A stretch of DNA of 64,000 bases from Butyrivibrio hungatei DSM 14810. GTDB lineage: Bacteria; Bacillota; Clostridia; Lachnospirales; Lachnospiraceae. The notes under the pieces are model-generated. The model was not told where the DNA came from. It saw only the letters and a list, made by a program, of their open reading frames with translations, and searched no databases. The DNA is taken from assembly GCF_900143205.1 (NCBI RefSeq), contig NZ_FRDH01000009.1, forward strand, positions 1-64,000. Reading direction: 5' to 3'. Shown here one piece after another: positions 1-8,229 of the stretch. Each line of letters starts with the position of its first letter. Positions within the stretch are counted from its first letter, which is position 1. The position numbers and the translations under genes were made by a program.

Positions 1-70
1 GGATGTCTGTTCTGAAGCTGTCAGCAATCTGCTGATATATAGGAATTCCTGAATTCTGTGATATCTTCAT
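1..70 (-). CDS. GntR-family (YtrA-like) transcriptional regulator, N-terminal fragment
   Basis: Only the first 23 codons lie in the window; the gene continues off the left edge. The start is an ATG at 68-70 preceded by a good ribosome binding site (AGGGGA, 78-83 region). The peptide begins MKISQNSGIPIYQQIADSF, the typical opening of GntR/YtrA-type regulators, in which a short segment ending in P-I-Y-x-Q-I leads into the winged helix. Such regulators usually control the ABC transporter genes that follow them, and here those would lie outside the window. The family call rests on the N-terminal motif alone. Confidence 0.7.
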   Translation of the reverse strand, partial: MKISQNSGIPIYQQIADSFRTDI

Positions 71-111
71 CTCTTTTCCCCTTATGTATTGTTGCAACTG
101 TTTATGTGTTA

Positions 112-140
112 TATATACACCCATAACAGTCTTATGTCAA
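112..140 (-). promoter_or_regulatory. Sigma-A promoter of the GntR-type gene
   Basis: Read on the minus strand, TTGACA (135-140) is followed after 17 bases by TATATA (112-117), about 40 bases upstream of the regulator start. YtrA-type regulators often repress their own promoter; no clear operator was identified. Confidence 0.6.
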
Positions 141-165
141 CAGTATAAAAAATTTAATTTTTATG

Positions 166-194
166 TTGACATATTTTTTTGATTGGTATAATAT
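166..194 (+). promoter_or_regulatory. Promoter of tRNA-Gly
   Basis: TTGACA at 166-171 is followed by TAATAT at 189-194 (17-base spacer) or TATAAT at 187-192 (15 bases). It lies about 36 bases upstream of the mature tRNA and back to back with the GntR-type promoter. Confidence 0.65.
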
Positions 195-229
195 AACTAT
201 TGCTGTCGCGCAAGCGACTTTACATATAT

Positions 230-302
230 GCGATAGTGGCGTAGTTGGTAACGCGCGACCTTGCCAAGGTCGAGACCGCGGGTTCGAGCCCCGTCTATCG
301 CT
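230..302 (+). tRNA. tRNA-Gly (GCC)
   Basis: Acceptor arms GCGATAG (230-236) and CTATCGC (295-301) pair fully. The anticodon stem CGACC/GGTCG encloses loop TTGCCAA, giving anticodon GCC. The T-arm GGTTCGAGCC is canonical. CCA is not encoded, consistent with a need for the CCA-adding enzyme encoded at 24528-25886. Confidence 0.95.
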
Positions 303-304
303 CT

Positions 305-336
305 AAAAAAGGACATCCGGTTGGATGTCCTTTTTT
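305..336 (+). terminator. Rho-independent terminator of tRNA-Gly
   Basis: Stem GGACATCC/GGATGTCC (311-318 and 323-330) with a four-base loop, followed by six T residues; six A residues precede it, so it could also act on the minus strand. Confidence 0.85.
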
Positions 337-342
337 CGTGTG

Positions 343-409
343 TGGACCAAGGGGACGGGGTTAGTGGGTCATTTTTCAAATGACCCACTAACCCCGTCCC
401 CTTGGTCCA
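343..409. repeat. Perfect 32-bp inverted repeat with 3-base loop (REP/MITE-like palindrome)
   Basis: Arms 343-374 and 378-409 are exact reverse complements around the loop TTC. The arm carries GGGGACGGGG and a G-rich TTAGTGGGTC segment. No U-run follows on either side and tRNA-Gly already has its own terminator, so a terminator role alone does not explain it. It lies 12 bases after the stop codon of the GGDEF/EAL gene. The GGGGACG/CGTCCCC core recurs in the element at 62882-62937. Perfect long hairpins of this kind resemble REP sequences mobilised by Y1 (RAYT) transposases, but no such transposase is in the window. Confidence 0.75.
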
Positions 410-421
410 TTTACGCCCCCA

Positions 422-3400
422 TCACGAGCACTTTTCTTTTTCTTTCAGCTTCTTCTTGTTTTCGTACATAAGCGCATCTGCTTTTTCGAAAACCCTTGCT
501 ACATCCTTTTCGCCATTGTACCGAGCCATTCCTGCAGCTATTACCACATCATCTTTCTGTCTGTTTTCTCCATTTGTTCTTTCCCATACCTGCATTATCT
601 TTTCAATGTTATGGTAACTTCTTCCTTGCGAAATAACGATGAACTCATCTCCACCCACTCTATATACCGGGCAATTCCTGAATACCTTACATATAATATC
701 ACAGCCTCTTTTTATGTACTTATCACCTTTCTGATGTCCGAGATTATCATTAACTTTTTTTAGACCGTTTATATCAAGCACGATCAGAGCAAATTCCGGA
801 GCCCTGTTGTCTTTGATCATGGCATTTATCTGTTTCTCTGTATTCAAATACGCATTTCTGTTCTTTACTCCGGTAAGTGCATCTACATTGGCTTCATTAC
901 GGGCTTTAAGTATCATCTGCTCTGTTTGTTGTCTTTGTATTGTTGCATCTGTATCATCACTAATGCCTACTATCAGCTTCTTTTCGCCTTTCTCTTCCAC
1001 AAACACAGCCTTGAGAAGTGCATACTTTATTTCCCCTTCATAAACAAACCTATATTTTAGAGTAAATGCGCCATCTTTCACAATCCTTTTTACAATATTA
1101 TCTTTATTGAATTGACTATTAACATACTCCATATCTCCCAGTGTTACATATCCTCTTCTGGAAGAGATAAAATAATTAAAGAAATCCTCTCCTTCTGGTA
1201 CTTCTTCATTTGTTTTGTTATCTGCCTTTTTTCCATTAACTTTTATGTAGTGATCATTTTCCAGATCCACAACAAAGATTGTGATATAGTTTTCAGATAA
1301 GGCCACCAGTCTTGAATATGAACGGTTTTCCTCTTCTATCCTTTCAATCTTCTGTCTCTCTTTCATCTGAGCATTGATATTGCTAATACCAATTATGATG
1401 CTGTTACCCTTCATTTTTATCTTTACGATCTTCATATGTACATAAACAGGTCTCCCTCCCTTATTTATGCGATATGACATTGTGAAGGCGCCTTCGGTGT
1501 TCAACGCTTTTTCGATATTCTCCTTGGTAAATGCTTCGATAAAATAATCCCTGTCTTCTTCGTAAATCTCTAGCCCAGCCATTTCCCTAGCATTCTCAAA
1601 AAAGCCATTTCCGTGCCGTTCTATAGCAAGATCGTCGTAAACATCTCCGGAACCATATTCAATGTATTTCTCTGTGTCCAAATCTACATAAAACAGATTG
1701 ATATAGTCAGATGAAAGAGCCTGGGCTACATAAGAATAAGTAAGCGCCTCTACACCTGTATCTTCGCTGATTCCCAAAATGGCCACTATTAAAGCCTTTA
1801 CTCCCGTAACAGGATTAATTGCGACCCTTCTGATCAAAATATGCATGACGGCACCAGAAGCTGATCTTTCATCTATGATGATCCTTTTTCCGTCTTTTGC
1901 ACACTGCACTAGCGCATTACAGAAGGCTGCTCCTCTTCTCTTACGCATTATCTCTATATCTGCAACGCCACCTATATCATATCCCCCAAATGTTTTTTCA
2001 AAATATTGTTTATATGGCTTGTTTGACCTTACGATCCAAAAGCTATTTTCATTAATCTCAACGATAGCCATTGGCAAGGTGTCAAAATAGTTAGTTAGTA
2101 ATTCCTCATCTCCTTCTGCAGACATGTGTAAGTCATATAGACTTATCTTTCCAATTGTTGTGTAATAATCTGATTCCTTTGGATTCTCAAATCCAATCTT
2201 CATTCCTTTGGCAAATCGCTCAAAACCCCTTTCTAAGGACAGCGGTTCACTGTAATGATAGCCCTGAAGTTTAGTACATCCCACTTCTTTTAAGAATTCC
2301 ACCTGCTCTACTGTCTCTACGCCTTCTGCCACTGTTTCAATTCCCAGGGCACAGGCCATCTTGATCAGCTCCGTCATGATGATCTTACTGGCGTCGCTGT
2401 CGTTAAATCTTTTCATGAATTGCATATCAAGCTTGATAGTATCAAAGTGTATCTCCTGAAGCAGTTCTGGTGAAGAATAGCCGCTTCCATAATCGTCCAT
2501 CCACACTTTGTAACCAAGTTCATGAAAACGCTCTATCTGCGTCTTCATATAGTCAATATCGATTCCTACAGCACTTTCAGTTATCTCTATTGTCAGAATC
2601 TCTCTTGGAATTTTTGCTTCATTTACCAGCTTCGTCAGTTCATCTACTATATCGCATATGTAAAAATCCGTCCTTGAAATATTGATCGACTGCTGCCCAA
2701 TAAAGATTCCTTGCTCCGACTGGATCTTAACCTTTTCAATTACCTTTTTGGCTACATATAGATCAAGTTTATTGATCAGTCTGGCGTCCTCAAGGATCGG
2801 AACAAAAACTGATGGCAAGATCATGCCATGTTTTGGGTCATCCCACCTTGCGAGGGCTTCTTCATCGCTTACTTTTCCATTAGCAGCACGGATCATAGGC
2901 TGGTAAAAAACCTTTATCCAGCCTTTTTCTAATGCTTTATCAAGATTTGTAACGATATATTCTTTTTCTTCTGATGCTTTAAGCATCTTTTCATCAAAAT
3001 AACTGATACAGGAATAATAATTGTTCCTAACCGCATCACAGGCCATTTTTGCTCTATCGCAGGCTATACTTGGAATAACTCTATCTTTGAAAGGTCTATA
3101 TACTCCTATCCTCATAGGAATGCTCCTGCCTTCATTCAGTTCTTTTACATCATTCAGGAGATTCTCTAATTTCTTTTCCAGTCCCGTTACGCTGGTATAC
3201 GCACAAAAATGATCCCCTGCAAACCTACCACAATTATGACGCCCAAAATTCTTTGCAAGCATTCTTCCACATTCTGTCAGGAGCTTGTCACCTTCGGCAA
3301 AGCTATATTTCTGATTAAAGCCTTTCATTCCGCAGAGATCAAAATACAACATACATGGCTGATCTCCCTCTCTTCGCATTTCCTTACTACCATGGGCAGC

Positions 3401-3907
3401 CAGTTCGAAGAAATAGCTCATGTTGGGGAGTCCTGTAAGATAGTCATGGTTAAAATAATACCGCTGCGATCCCTCATGAACTGCTTTGGAAATAACGTCT
3501 GTATATGTGTCACTGCTGTCACTTTCAATATATGGCCCTTCATTAGCAAACCACGCATTTATCAGATCCACACCCTCTTCTTTGTGGATCAGGGCTGCAT
3601 GAAATCTGAATACCATATACCTTCCACCTACATTCTTCCTGTACATGGTCTTGACTTCTTTTTCTATCATCACACGCCTGTACATATCTGTCATCCTCTC
3701 CAGATCATCAGGATGACATCCGGTATGCACGTCCTTGTCAAATACCGCATAAGCCTCTTGCATGTCAGTAAAGCCAAAAAGTTCGCACAGTCCTTTGGTA
3801 ATCGCTATCGCCACTGTTCGATCACCCACTCGCTGAAAAACACCAAATGGAATCAGGCTATTCTCTATTAGTTTTCTCTCTACATCGCTATACTGATATC
3901 GAGTCAT
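422..3907 (-). CDS. Multidomain GGDEF-EAL-PAS-GGDEF c-di-GMP signalling protein
   Basis: A protein of 1161 residues. The ATG at 3905-3907 is chosen over an upstream start 54 bases earlier because GAGGTG precedes it at proper distance. After an N-terminal PAS-like segment comes a degenerate GGDEF domain (A-G-D-H-F near residue 231). An EAL phosphodiesterase domain follows with EALARW near 352, DDYGSG and EGVET motifs retained. Two or three PAS-like repeats (about 600-990) lead to a C-terminal GGDEF domain with intact R-V-GGDEF near 1089. The EAL domain is probably active, the last GGDEF probably active, and the first GGDEF probably regulatory. No membrane segment is evident, so it is likely cytoplasmic. 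It is a single gene ending at the palindrome at 343-409. Confidence 0.9.
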   Translation of the reverse strand: MTRYQYSDVERKLIENSLIPFGVFQRVGDRTVAIAITKGLCELFGFTDMQEAYAVFDKDVHTGCHPDDLERMTDMYRRVMIEKEVKTMYRKNVGGRYMVFRFHAALIHKEEGVDLINAWFANEGPYIESDSSDTYTDVISKAVHEGSQRYYFNHDYLTGLPNMSYFFELAAHGSKEMRREGDQPCMLYFDLCGMKGFNQKYSFAEGDKLLTECGRMLAKNFGRHNCGRFAGDHFCAYTSVTGLEKKLENLLNDVKELNEGRSIPMRIGVYRPFKDRVIPSIACDRAKMACDAVRNNYYSCISYFDEKMLKASEEKEYIVTNLDKALEKGWIKVFYQPMIRAANGKVSDEEALARWDDPKHGMILPSVFVPILEDARLINKLDLYVAKKVIEKVKIQSEQGIFIGQQSINISRTDFYICDIVDELTKLVNEAKIPREILTIEITESAVGIDIDYMKTQIERFHELGYKVWMDDYGSGYSSPELLQEIHFDTIKLDMQFMKRFNDSDASKIIMTELIKMACALGIETVAEGVETVEQVEFLKEVGCTKLQGYHYSEPLSLERGFERFAKGMKIGFENPKESDYYTTIGKISLYDLHMSAEGDEELLTNYFDTLPMAIVEINENSFWIVRSNKPYKQYFEKTFGGYDIGGVADIEIMRKRRGAAFCNALVQCAKDGKRIIIDERSASGAVMHILIRRVAINPVTGVKALIVAILGISEDTGVEALTYSYVAQALSSDYINLFYVDLDTEKYIEYGSGDVYDDLAIERHGNGFFENAREMAGLEIYEEDRDYFIEAFTKENIEKALNTEGAFTMSYRINKGGRPVYVHMKIVKIKMKGNSIIIGISNINAQMKERQKIERIEEENRSYSRLVALSENYITIFVVDLENDHYIKVNGKKADNKTNEEVPEGEDFFNYFISSRRGYVTLGDMEYVNSQFNKDNIVKRIVKDGAFTLKYRFVYEGEIKYALLKAVFVEEKGEKKLIVGISDDTDATIQRQQTEQMILKARNEANVDALTGVKNRNAYLNTEKQINAMIKDNRAPEFALIVLDINGLKKVNDNLGHQKGDKYIKRGCDIICKVFRNCPVYRVGGDEFIVISQGRSYHNIEKIMQVWERTNGENRQKDDVVIAAGMARYNGEKDVARVFEKADALMYENKKKLKEKEKCS

Positions 3908-4062
3908 AGACACCTCAAACAAAAGAAATAAAAATCCAATCCAACCCGCACTACTTTGCAATAAAATGTTATCGTATTACCGTAAGCCATTCAATTTTGA
4001 AATTATTAAATATTTCTAATATCTTTTGTGTCTTTTCTGAGCCTTTTGAGACAATGGATTCT

Positions 4063-4102
4063 TTAAAAAACAAATCGGATGCCCTATTTGAGCATCCGAT
4101 TT
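4063..4102 (-). terminator. Terminator after the GT2-GtrA gene
   Basis: Stem AAATCGGATGC/GCATCCGATTT (4072-4082 and 4092-4102), followed on the minus strand by a T-run (4064-4070). It lies about 20 bases after the stop codon at 4121. The rest of 3908-4062 holds no gene; the promoter of the 422-3907 gene must lie there but no clear hexamer pair was found. Confidence 0.85.
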
Positions 4103-4120
4103 CTTATCTTGATTATAATA

Positions 4121-5182
4121 TTACTTAAAAACTATCTCTCTTTGTATTTGATAACTTATGAAAAACAGCATCGTATCTACTATTATCTTGATCACTGTAT
4201 CATTTCCACCTGTTAATCTATGGAACAGTGTAACAAGGAAAGCACTCATGAGTACCTGGCACACGGCAAGTGCCGCATACTTAAATCCACTCCTATGAAG
4301 CTCTGCTTTGGACTTAAATACGACTCTTTTGTTCATCCCAAAGTTCCATATAGCTGATATTACCCTTGCTGTTACAGTCGCAATTGAAATGTAGATATCA
4401 CTTCCACCAAAACTTCCCTTAATGAGTTTGACCATAAGTGTGAAAAGAGCTATATCGATAAATGCTGATGACAGTGAAGAAAAGATAAATTTTCCAAACT
4501 GAGCATAAATCTTGATAGAGTCCCTAAGAGGATTGAAGTGTGAGCTCTTATTTTCATCAATGTATATGGTCCTTATTGGAACCTCAATGATAGGAATTCC
4601 CAGCTCTTTACACATAAGGATCTGCTGCATCTCATACTCATATCTTTCACCTTCTGCATTTACAAAGGTAGTTATAAGGTCCTGCGGAATAGCACGAAGT
4701 CCTGTCTGTGTATCGCTTAGCTTAATGCCACACAACAGTCTCATGACCCATCTTGTTATGGTATTTCCAAGAAAACTCCTAAGCGGAACTCCCTCTTCTT
4801 TGAATCTTCTACATCCAAATATAACAGAGTCAGGATGTGCTATCATCTCCTCTGCGCACTTAAATGTATCTTCTGTAGAGTGCTGTCCATCGCTATCTAC
4901 TGTGATAACGCCCGGAACCTCCGGATAATTGTTGCGAATATGATTAAGGCCTGTCTTTATTCCTCTTCCCTTTCCCATGTTCACACAATGTCTAAGTACA
5001 TCACATCCGTACACATTTTTGAGCTCATCAAAGAAATGTCTATGCTCTTCTGATGATCCATCATCTACACATACTATAGTGCGAAATCCAGCTTCTTTAA
5101 GCTTTTTTACTAGCTCTATTATCTTGTTATCCGGATTAAGACTTGGAATTAAAATAGCCGCATCTGTCGGTCTTTTTGTCAT
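4121..5182 (-). CDS. GT2 family glycosyltransferase fused to a GtrA-like membrane domain
   Basis: 353 residues. Residues 1 to about 225 form a dolichol-phosphate-mannose-synthase-like GT2 domain with DDGSS near residue 40 and the metal-binding DSDGQH near 96. Residues from about 230 to the end form a GtrA-type domain of roughly four membrane segments ending in a basic tail. In this family the catalytic part charges a polyprenyl phosphate with a sugar and GtrA-like segments help move it across the membrane; the donor sugar cannot be read from sequence. The gene is monocistronic, with its own terminator, and is transcribed away from the divergent tRNA-Pro promoter. Confidence 0.85.
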   Translation of the reverse strand: MTKRPTDAAILIPSLNPDNKIIELVKKLKEAGFRTIVCVDDGSSEEHRHFFDELKNVYGCDVLRHCVNMGKGRGIKTGLNHIRNNYPEVPGVITVDSDGQHSTEDTFKCAEEMIAHPDSVIFGCRRFKEEGVPLRSFLGNTITRWVMRLLCGIKLSDTQTGLRAIPQDLITTFVNAEGERYEYEMQQILMCKELGIPIIEVPIRTIYIDENKSSHFNPLRDSIKIYAQFGKFIFSSLSSAFIDIALFTLMVKLIKGSFGGSDIYISIATVTARVISAIWNFGMNKRVVFKSKAELHRSGFKYAALAVCQVLMSAFLVTLFHRLTGGNDTVIKIIVDTMLFFISYQIQREIVFK

Positions 5183-5212
5183 ACATATCCTTCCACTAAC
5201 ACACTACTTATC

Positions 5213-5240
5213 TTGACTTTTCATAACTGTAACTTATAAT
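5213..5240 (+). promoter_or_regulatory. Promoter of tRNA-Pro
   Basis: TTGACT (5213-5218), 16-base spacer, TATAAT (5235-5240), 23 bases upstream of the tRNA 5' end. Confidence 0.75.
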
Positions 5241-5263
5241 AAATAGTGCATTTATGCATTATT

Positions 5264-5337
5264 CGGGGCATGGCTCAGCTTGGTAGAGCGCTGCGTTCGG
5301 GACGCAGAGGTCGCAGGTTCGAATCCTGTTGCCCCGA
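5264..5337 (+). tRNA. tRNA-Pro (CGG)
   Basis: Acceptor arms CGGGGCA (5264-5270) and TGCCCCG (5330-5336) pair. Anticodon stem CTGCG/CGCAG encloses loop TTCGGGA, giving anticodon CGG. The T-arm is canonical and CCA is not encoded. Its 3' end is only 5 bases from the stop codon of the convergent AAA+ gene. Confidence 0.95.
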
Positions 5338-5342
5338 CTTTT

Positions 5343-6434
5343 TTATTGTTCTTTTTCTTCTGATTTTACTTCTTCTGTAGCTGTTTCTTCAGTATTTTCC
5401 TCAGTCTTTTCTTCAGCCTTATCCTCTTCCGGATCTTTCTCCGTTAAATCCTCAAGCAGAATTGTCATCATATCATCATTAGTTGGGTTCTTAAGAGTTG
5501 CAACTCTTCTAGCCTGATTGGTAATGATTGTCTCAAAGAGATTTCGAACTTCTCTTGCATTTGCAAAATTGTCGATATTCTCGAGCTTTTTAGCTGTAAT
5601 AAGAGCTCTGATTTGGTGCTTGATCTCCTCATCAACCTTATAGTCATACTTGTCGCAATTCATGTAAAAGATCTTTTCAAGGTCATCAAGTTCATAGTCA
5701 GGAAACTCAATGTACTTGTTGAATCTGGACTTAAGGCCTGGGTTACTGTCTATGAATTTCTTCATAGGCCCTGTGTATCCTGCTACGATAACAACAAAGT
5801 CATCTCTGTTATCTTCCATTGCCTTAAGGATAGTATCAATAGCCTCCTGGCCAAAGGCATCATCCTTCTGAGCAAGTGAATAGGCTTCATCGATAAAAAG
5901 GACTCCGCCCATAGCTTTTTTTATCTGCTCCTGAGTCTTGATTGCTGTCTGTCCAACATAGCCAGCTACAAGCCCTGATCTGTCAACTTCTACAAGCTGT
6001 CCCTTAGAAAGAACTCCTATCTGTTTATAGATTCTTGCTATAATCCTGGCAACTGTTGTCTTACCTGTTCCAGGATTACCTGTAAATACAAGGTGAAGTG
6101 ATACAGGTACCGATTTAAGTCCCTGCTCTTTTCTTGCCTTTTGAACCTTTACGAATGATGCAAGTTCTTTTACATCAGCCTTGATAGTAGAAAGACCGAT
6201 GAGACCCTCAAGATCCTCCATAGGGTCTGTCTCCGGCTCTTTTTCCTTCTCGGGCTCTTCATTAACGGCATTGTCAGGAACCGGGCTTGATTTCAAAATC
6301 TCTTTTGCCTCTGCAAGGGCATCCTGAGCGTTCTTTACCGCATCATCTGTCTTTTCTTTTTTGGTCACATCTATGGTCTTGGGAGTGCTAGCAAAAAAAT
6401 CGTTGTACATGCTCCCCAAAAAATCTCTATCCAT
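5343..6434 (-). CDS. AAA+ ATPase of the SpoVK/CbbX type
   Basis: 363 residues from the ATG at 6432-6434, preceded by GGGGGT; a longer reading to 6479 lacks such a site. An N-terminal acidic, low-complexity region (about 1-75) precedes a single AAA+ module: Walker A GNPGTGKTT near 120, Walker B VLFIDEAYS near 180, then sensor and arginine-finger regions. The C-terminal 30 residues are almost all E/D/K/T/A. In Firmicutes this family includes SpoVK and relatives of the RuBisCO activase CbbX; here sporulation genes are absent, so a general remodelling or chaperone role is more likely. The substrate is unknown. Confidence 0.8.
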   Translation of the reverse strand: MDRDFLGSMYNDFFASTPKTIDVTKKEKTDDAVKNAQDALAEAKEILKSSPVPDNAVNEEPEKEKEPETDPMEDLEGLIGLSTIKADVKELASFVKVQKARKEQGLKSVPVSLHLVFTGNPGTGKTTVARIIARIYKQIGVLSKGQLVEVDRSGLVAGYVGQTAIKTQEQIKKAMGGVLFIDEAYSLAQKDDAFGQEAIDTILKAMEDNRDDFVVIVAGYTGPMKKFIDSNPGLKSRFNKYIEFPDYELDDLEKIFYMNCDKYDYKVDEEIKHQIRALITAKKLENIDNFANAREVRNLFETIITNQARRVATLKNPTNDDMMTILLEDLTEKDPEEDKAEEKTEENTEETATEEVKSEEKEQ

Positions 6435-6461
6435 ATTACCCCCAATTTGTAAATATGATAA

Positions 6462-6496
6462 AAGGCGGCATTTAACCATAAAGGTAATACCGCCTT
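6462..6496 (-). terminator. Hairpin between the DUF5722 gene and the AAA+ gene
   Basis: Arms AAGGCGG (6462-6468 region) and CCGCCTT (6490-6496) flank about 20 bases that can pair partially. On the minus strand it is followed by TTTTATC, a weak U-tract, so it may be a leaky terminator. Confidence 0.45.
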
Positions 6497-6511
6497 GTAA
6501 TACTTTCCTTA

Positions 6512-8170
6512 TTAGTCGTTAAGGAACCATCCACCTCTTGAGAGGAATGTTCTGTTTGTTACAAGTGCATTTACGTCATGTCCGATTATTTCTGACGCCT
6601 TAGCCTTATATGTAGCAGCCTGTGCAGTTCCAAGGTACTTGTAGAAATCATAAGACATCTTCTTGGATCCATCGAGGTTCTTAAGCCCCTGAGCGATATG
6701 GCTCTCCATCTCGTGAGCATCATCCGTCTCTCTAAAAAGGATGAAGCTTGTGATGTATGGATTGTTCTCTGCCATTGTGTAAGCATATGTGATTGAAGCT
6801 GCCTGTGCATCCTCGCCAAAGCTTGATGTGAAGCCGATCTCTGAAAGCGCGATGTTTCTTACATTACCATTTGGTCCGAGCATCTCTGGTCTGCACATAT
6901 AATCTGTAAGTATGTAAATGTTCTCCATTGTGATATAAGGAGTTGCAAGTGTTGTATTTACATACTGTGCCTGCTGCTTCCAAGCATATGGATCAAAAAG
7001 TGGTGCGTTGTAAGGATGAACTGAAAGTGACCAGTCTACGTTACCTTCACGGTTCATGTAGTAGCTGAATCTATCAAGATACTCTTTTGAAAGGAAGCAT
7101 CCTGGATTAGACTTTCTGTTCCATTCCTGGTCGAATGATGTATAAATTCTGGCATTAGCATTAACTGCCTTGATCTCGTTGTAGAAAATACGGAATGCCT
7201 TAACATACTCACTAACGTTGAGCTCGATGTTTGTTGAGTTCATGTAGTACCATTCTGTTCTGGCATTTACTTCGTTACCAACTACCCAGTTATCAACTGT
7301 TCCGTATGCTCCGCCTGAATATCTCTGAGCAAGGAATGCTGCGATAGCCTTGATATGCTGTGTACCGCCATCCTCGTCTGTGTTCATAGCGTAACCTGGG
7401 CAAACATGAGCATCTCTTGAAAGAGGATGGATAAGGTCTGCACCAGCTGCTGTCTTGTTATTGAGAACAGTCATTGTAAGCTGGAAGTTATTGAGTGAGC
7501 ACCAGCGAACAAATCCGTCATACTGTGCAAGTGCTGCTGTGTTGAACTGATATGTTGCACCATTATATGTGAATTCTGTTGTTGGCTGTGCTGGATCTGA
7601 TGATGGTCCTACGATATCGCCCATGTAAAGGTTATAAACCATCTGTGCAACACCAAGATCTTTGAATGTAGCTGCATCAGCAGTGTTAGGAAGGATACCC
7701 TTCATACCGTGATCGTTACGAGCTACTGTCTTGGTCGCGATTGCTTCTGGGTTTGTGATGTAATGTTCATCACTTACCTGAATCATTGAACCGCCGCTCT
7801 TAACTGCTACAAGGAACTTCTTACTGAGGTTTGACTCAGCTGTGTAATGATTAAGTGGGAATGTAAATGTTGCATTAGAAGCTCTCTCTGTTGTTGCAAC
7901 TACTTTTCCTACTGTTCCGTCCTGATATACTTCATCAGCATAGAGGTAATACTTTCCATCGTCTGATGATGGAAGTGAGCTGGCAGATACGTTAACTACT
8001 ACGTTGTCGCCTGAGATAGTACATGAATTGATCTTAACAACTCTGCCTGCCGCCTCAGCAACTTCCCCTGCTCCATGATTTACTATACTATAGCTGCCTG
8101 TTGCAGTTAATACTGTAACTGCTGTCAAAGCCGCCATAAAAATCTTTTTAAGTCTAATATTTCTTTTCAC
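6512..8170 (-). CDS. Secreted DUF5722 protein, putative clan-A-like glycoside hydrolase
   Basis: 552 residues from a GTG at 8168-8170 with GGAGGG seven bases upstream; no ATG fits as well. A basic n-region and hydrophobic stretch ending near AEAA form a signal peptide. An N-terminal beta-sandwich-like region (about 40-150) precedes a TIM-barrel-like region. Within it N-W-V-V-G-N-E-V-N and I-A-L-S-E-I-G-F each place a Glu where clan-A hydrolases carry the acid/base and nucleophile. DUF5722 members are usually found in carbohydrate-using bacteria, but no substrate is established to my knowledge. The gene follows the flavodiiron gene after 59 bases and may be co-transcribed. Confidence 0.72.
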   Translation of the reverse strand: MKRNIRLKKIFMAALTAVTVLTATGSYSIVNHGAGEVAEAAGRVVKINSCTISGDNVVVNVSASSLPSSDDGKYYLYADEVYQDGTVGKVVATTERASNATFTFPLNHYTAESNLSKKFLVAVKSGGSMIQVSDEHYITNPEAIATKTVARNDHGMKGILPNTADAATFKDLGVAQMVYNLYMGDIVGPSSDPAQPTTEFTYNGATYQFNTAALAQYDGFVRWCSLNNFQLTMTVLNNKTAAGADLIHPLSRDAHVCPGYAMNTDEDGGTQHIKAIAAFLAQRYSGGAYGTVDNWVVGNEVNARTEWYYMNSTNIELNVSEYVKAFRIFYNEIKAVNANARIYTSFDQEWNRKSNPGCFLSKEYLDRFSYYMNREGNVDWSLSVHPYNAPLFDPYAWKQQAQYVNTTLATPYITMENIYILTDYMCRPEMLGPNGNVRNIALSEIGFTSSFGEDAQAASITYAYTMAENNPYITSFILFRETDDAHEMESHIAQGLKNLDGSKKMSYDFYKYLGTAQAATYKAKASEIIGHDVNALVTNRTFLSRGGWFLND

Positions 8171-8229
8171 AACATCCCTCCATAAAATATGACTTACTCT
8201 CAATAATATACCCAATTAAGCGCATTTTA

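Noticed and set aside
343-409. Simple terminator of the GGDEF/EAL gene
   Set aside because: No U-run follows on the minus strand and the 32-bp perfect stem is much longer than the other terminators in the window, although some termination activity remains possible.
3209-3871. A 220-codon open frame on the plus strand inside the GGDEF/EAL gene
   Set aside because: It is antisense to a clear multidomain protein, has no ribosome binding site or recognisable domain, and is a by-product of the codon bias of the real gene.
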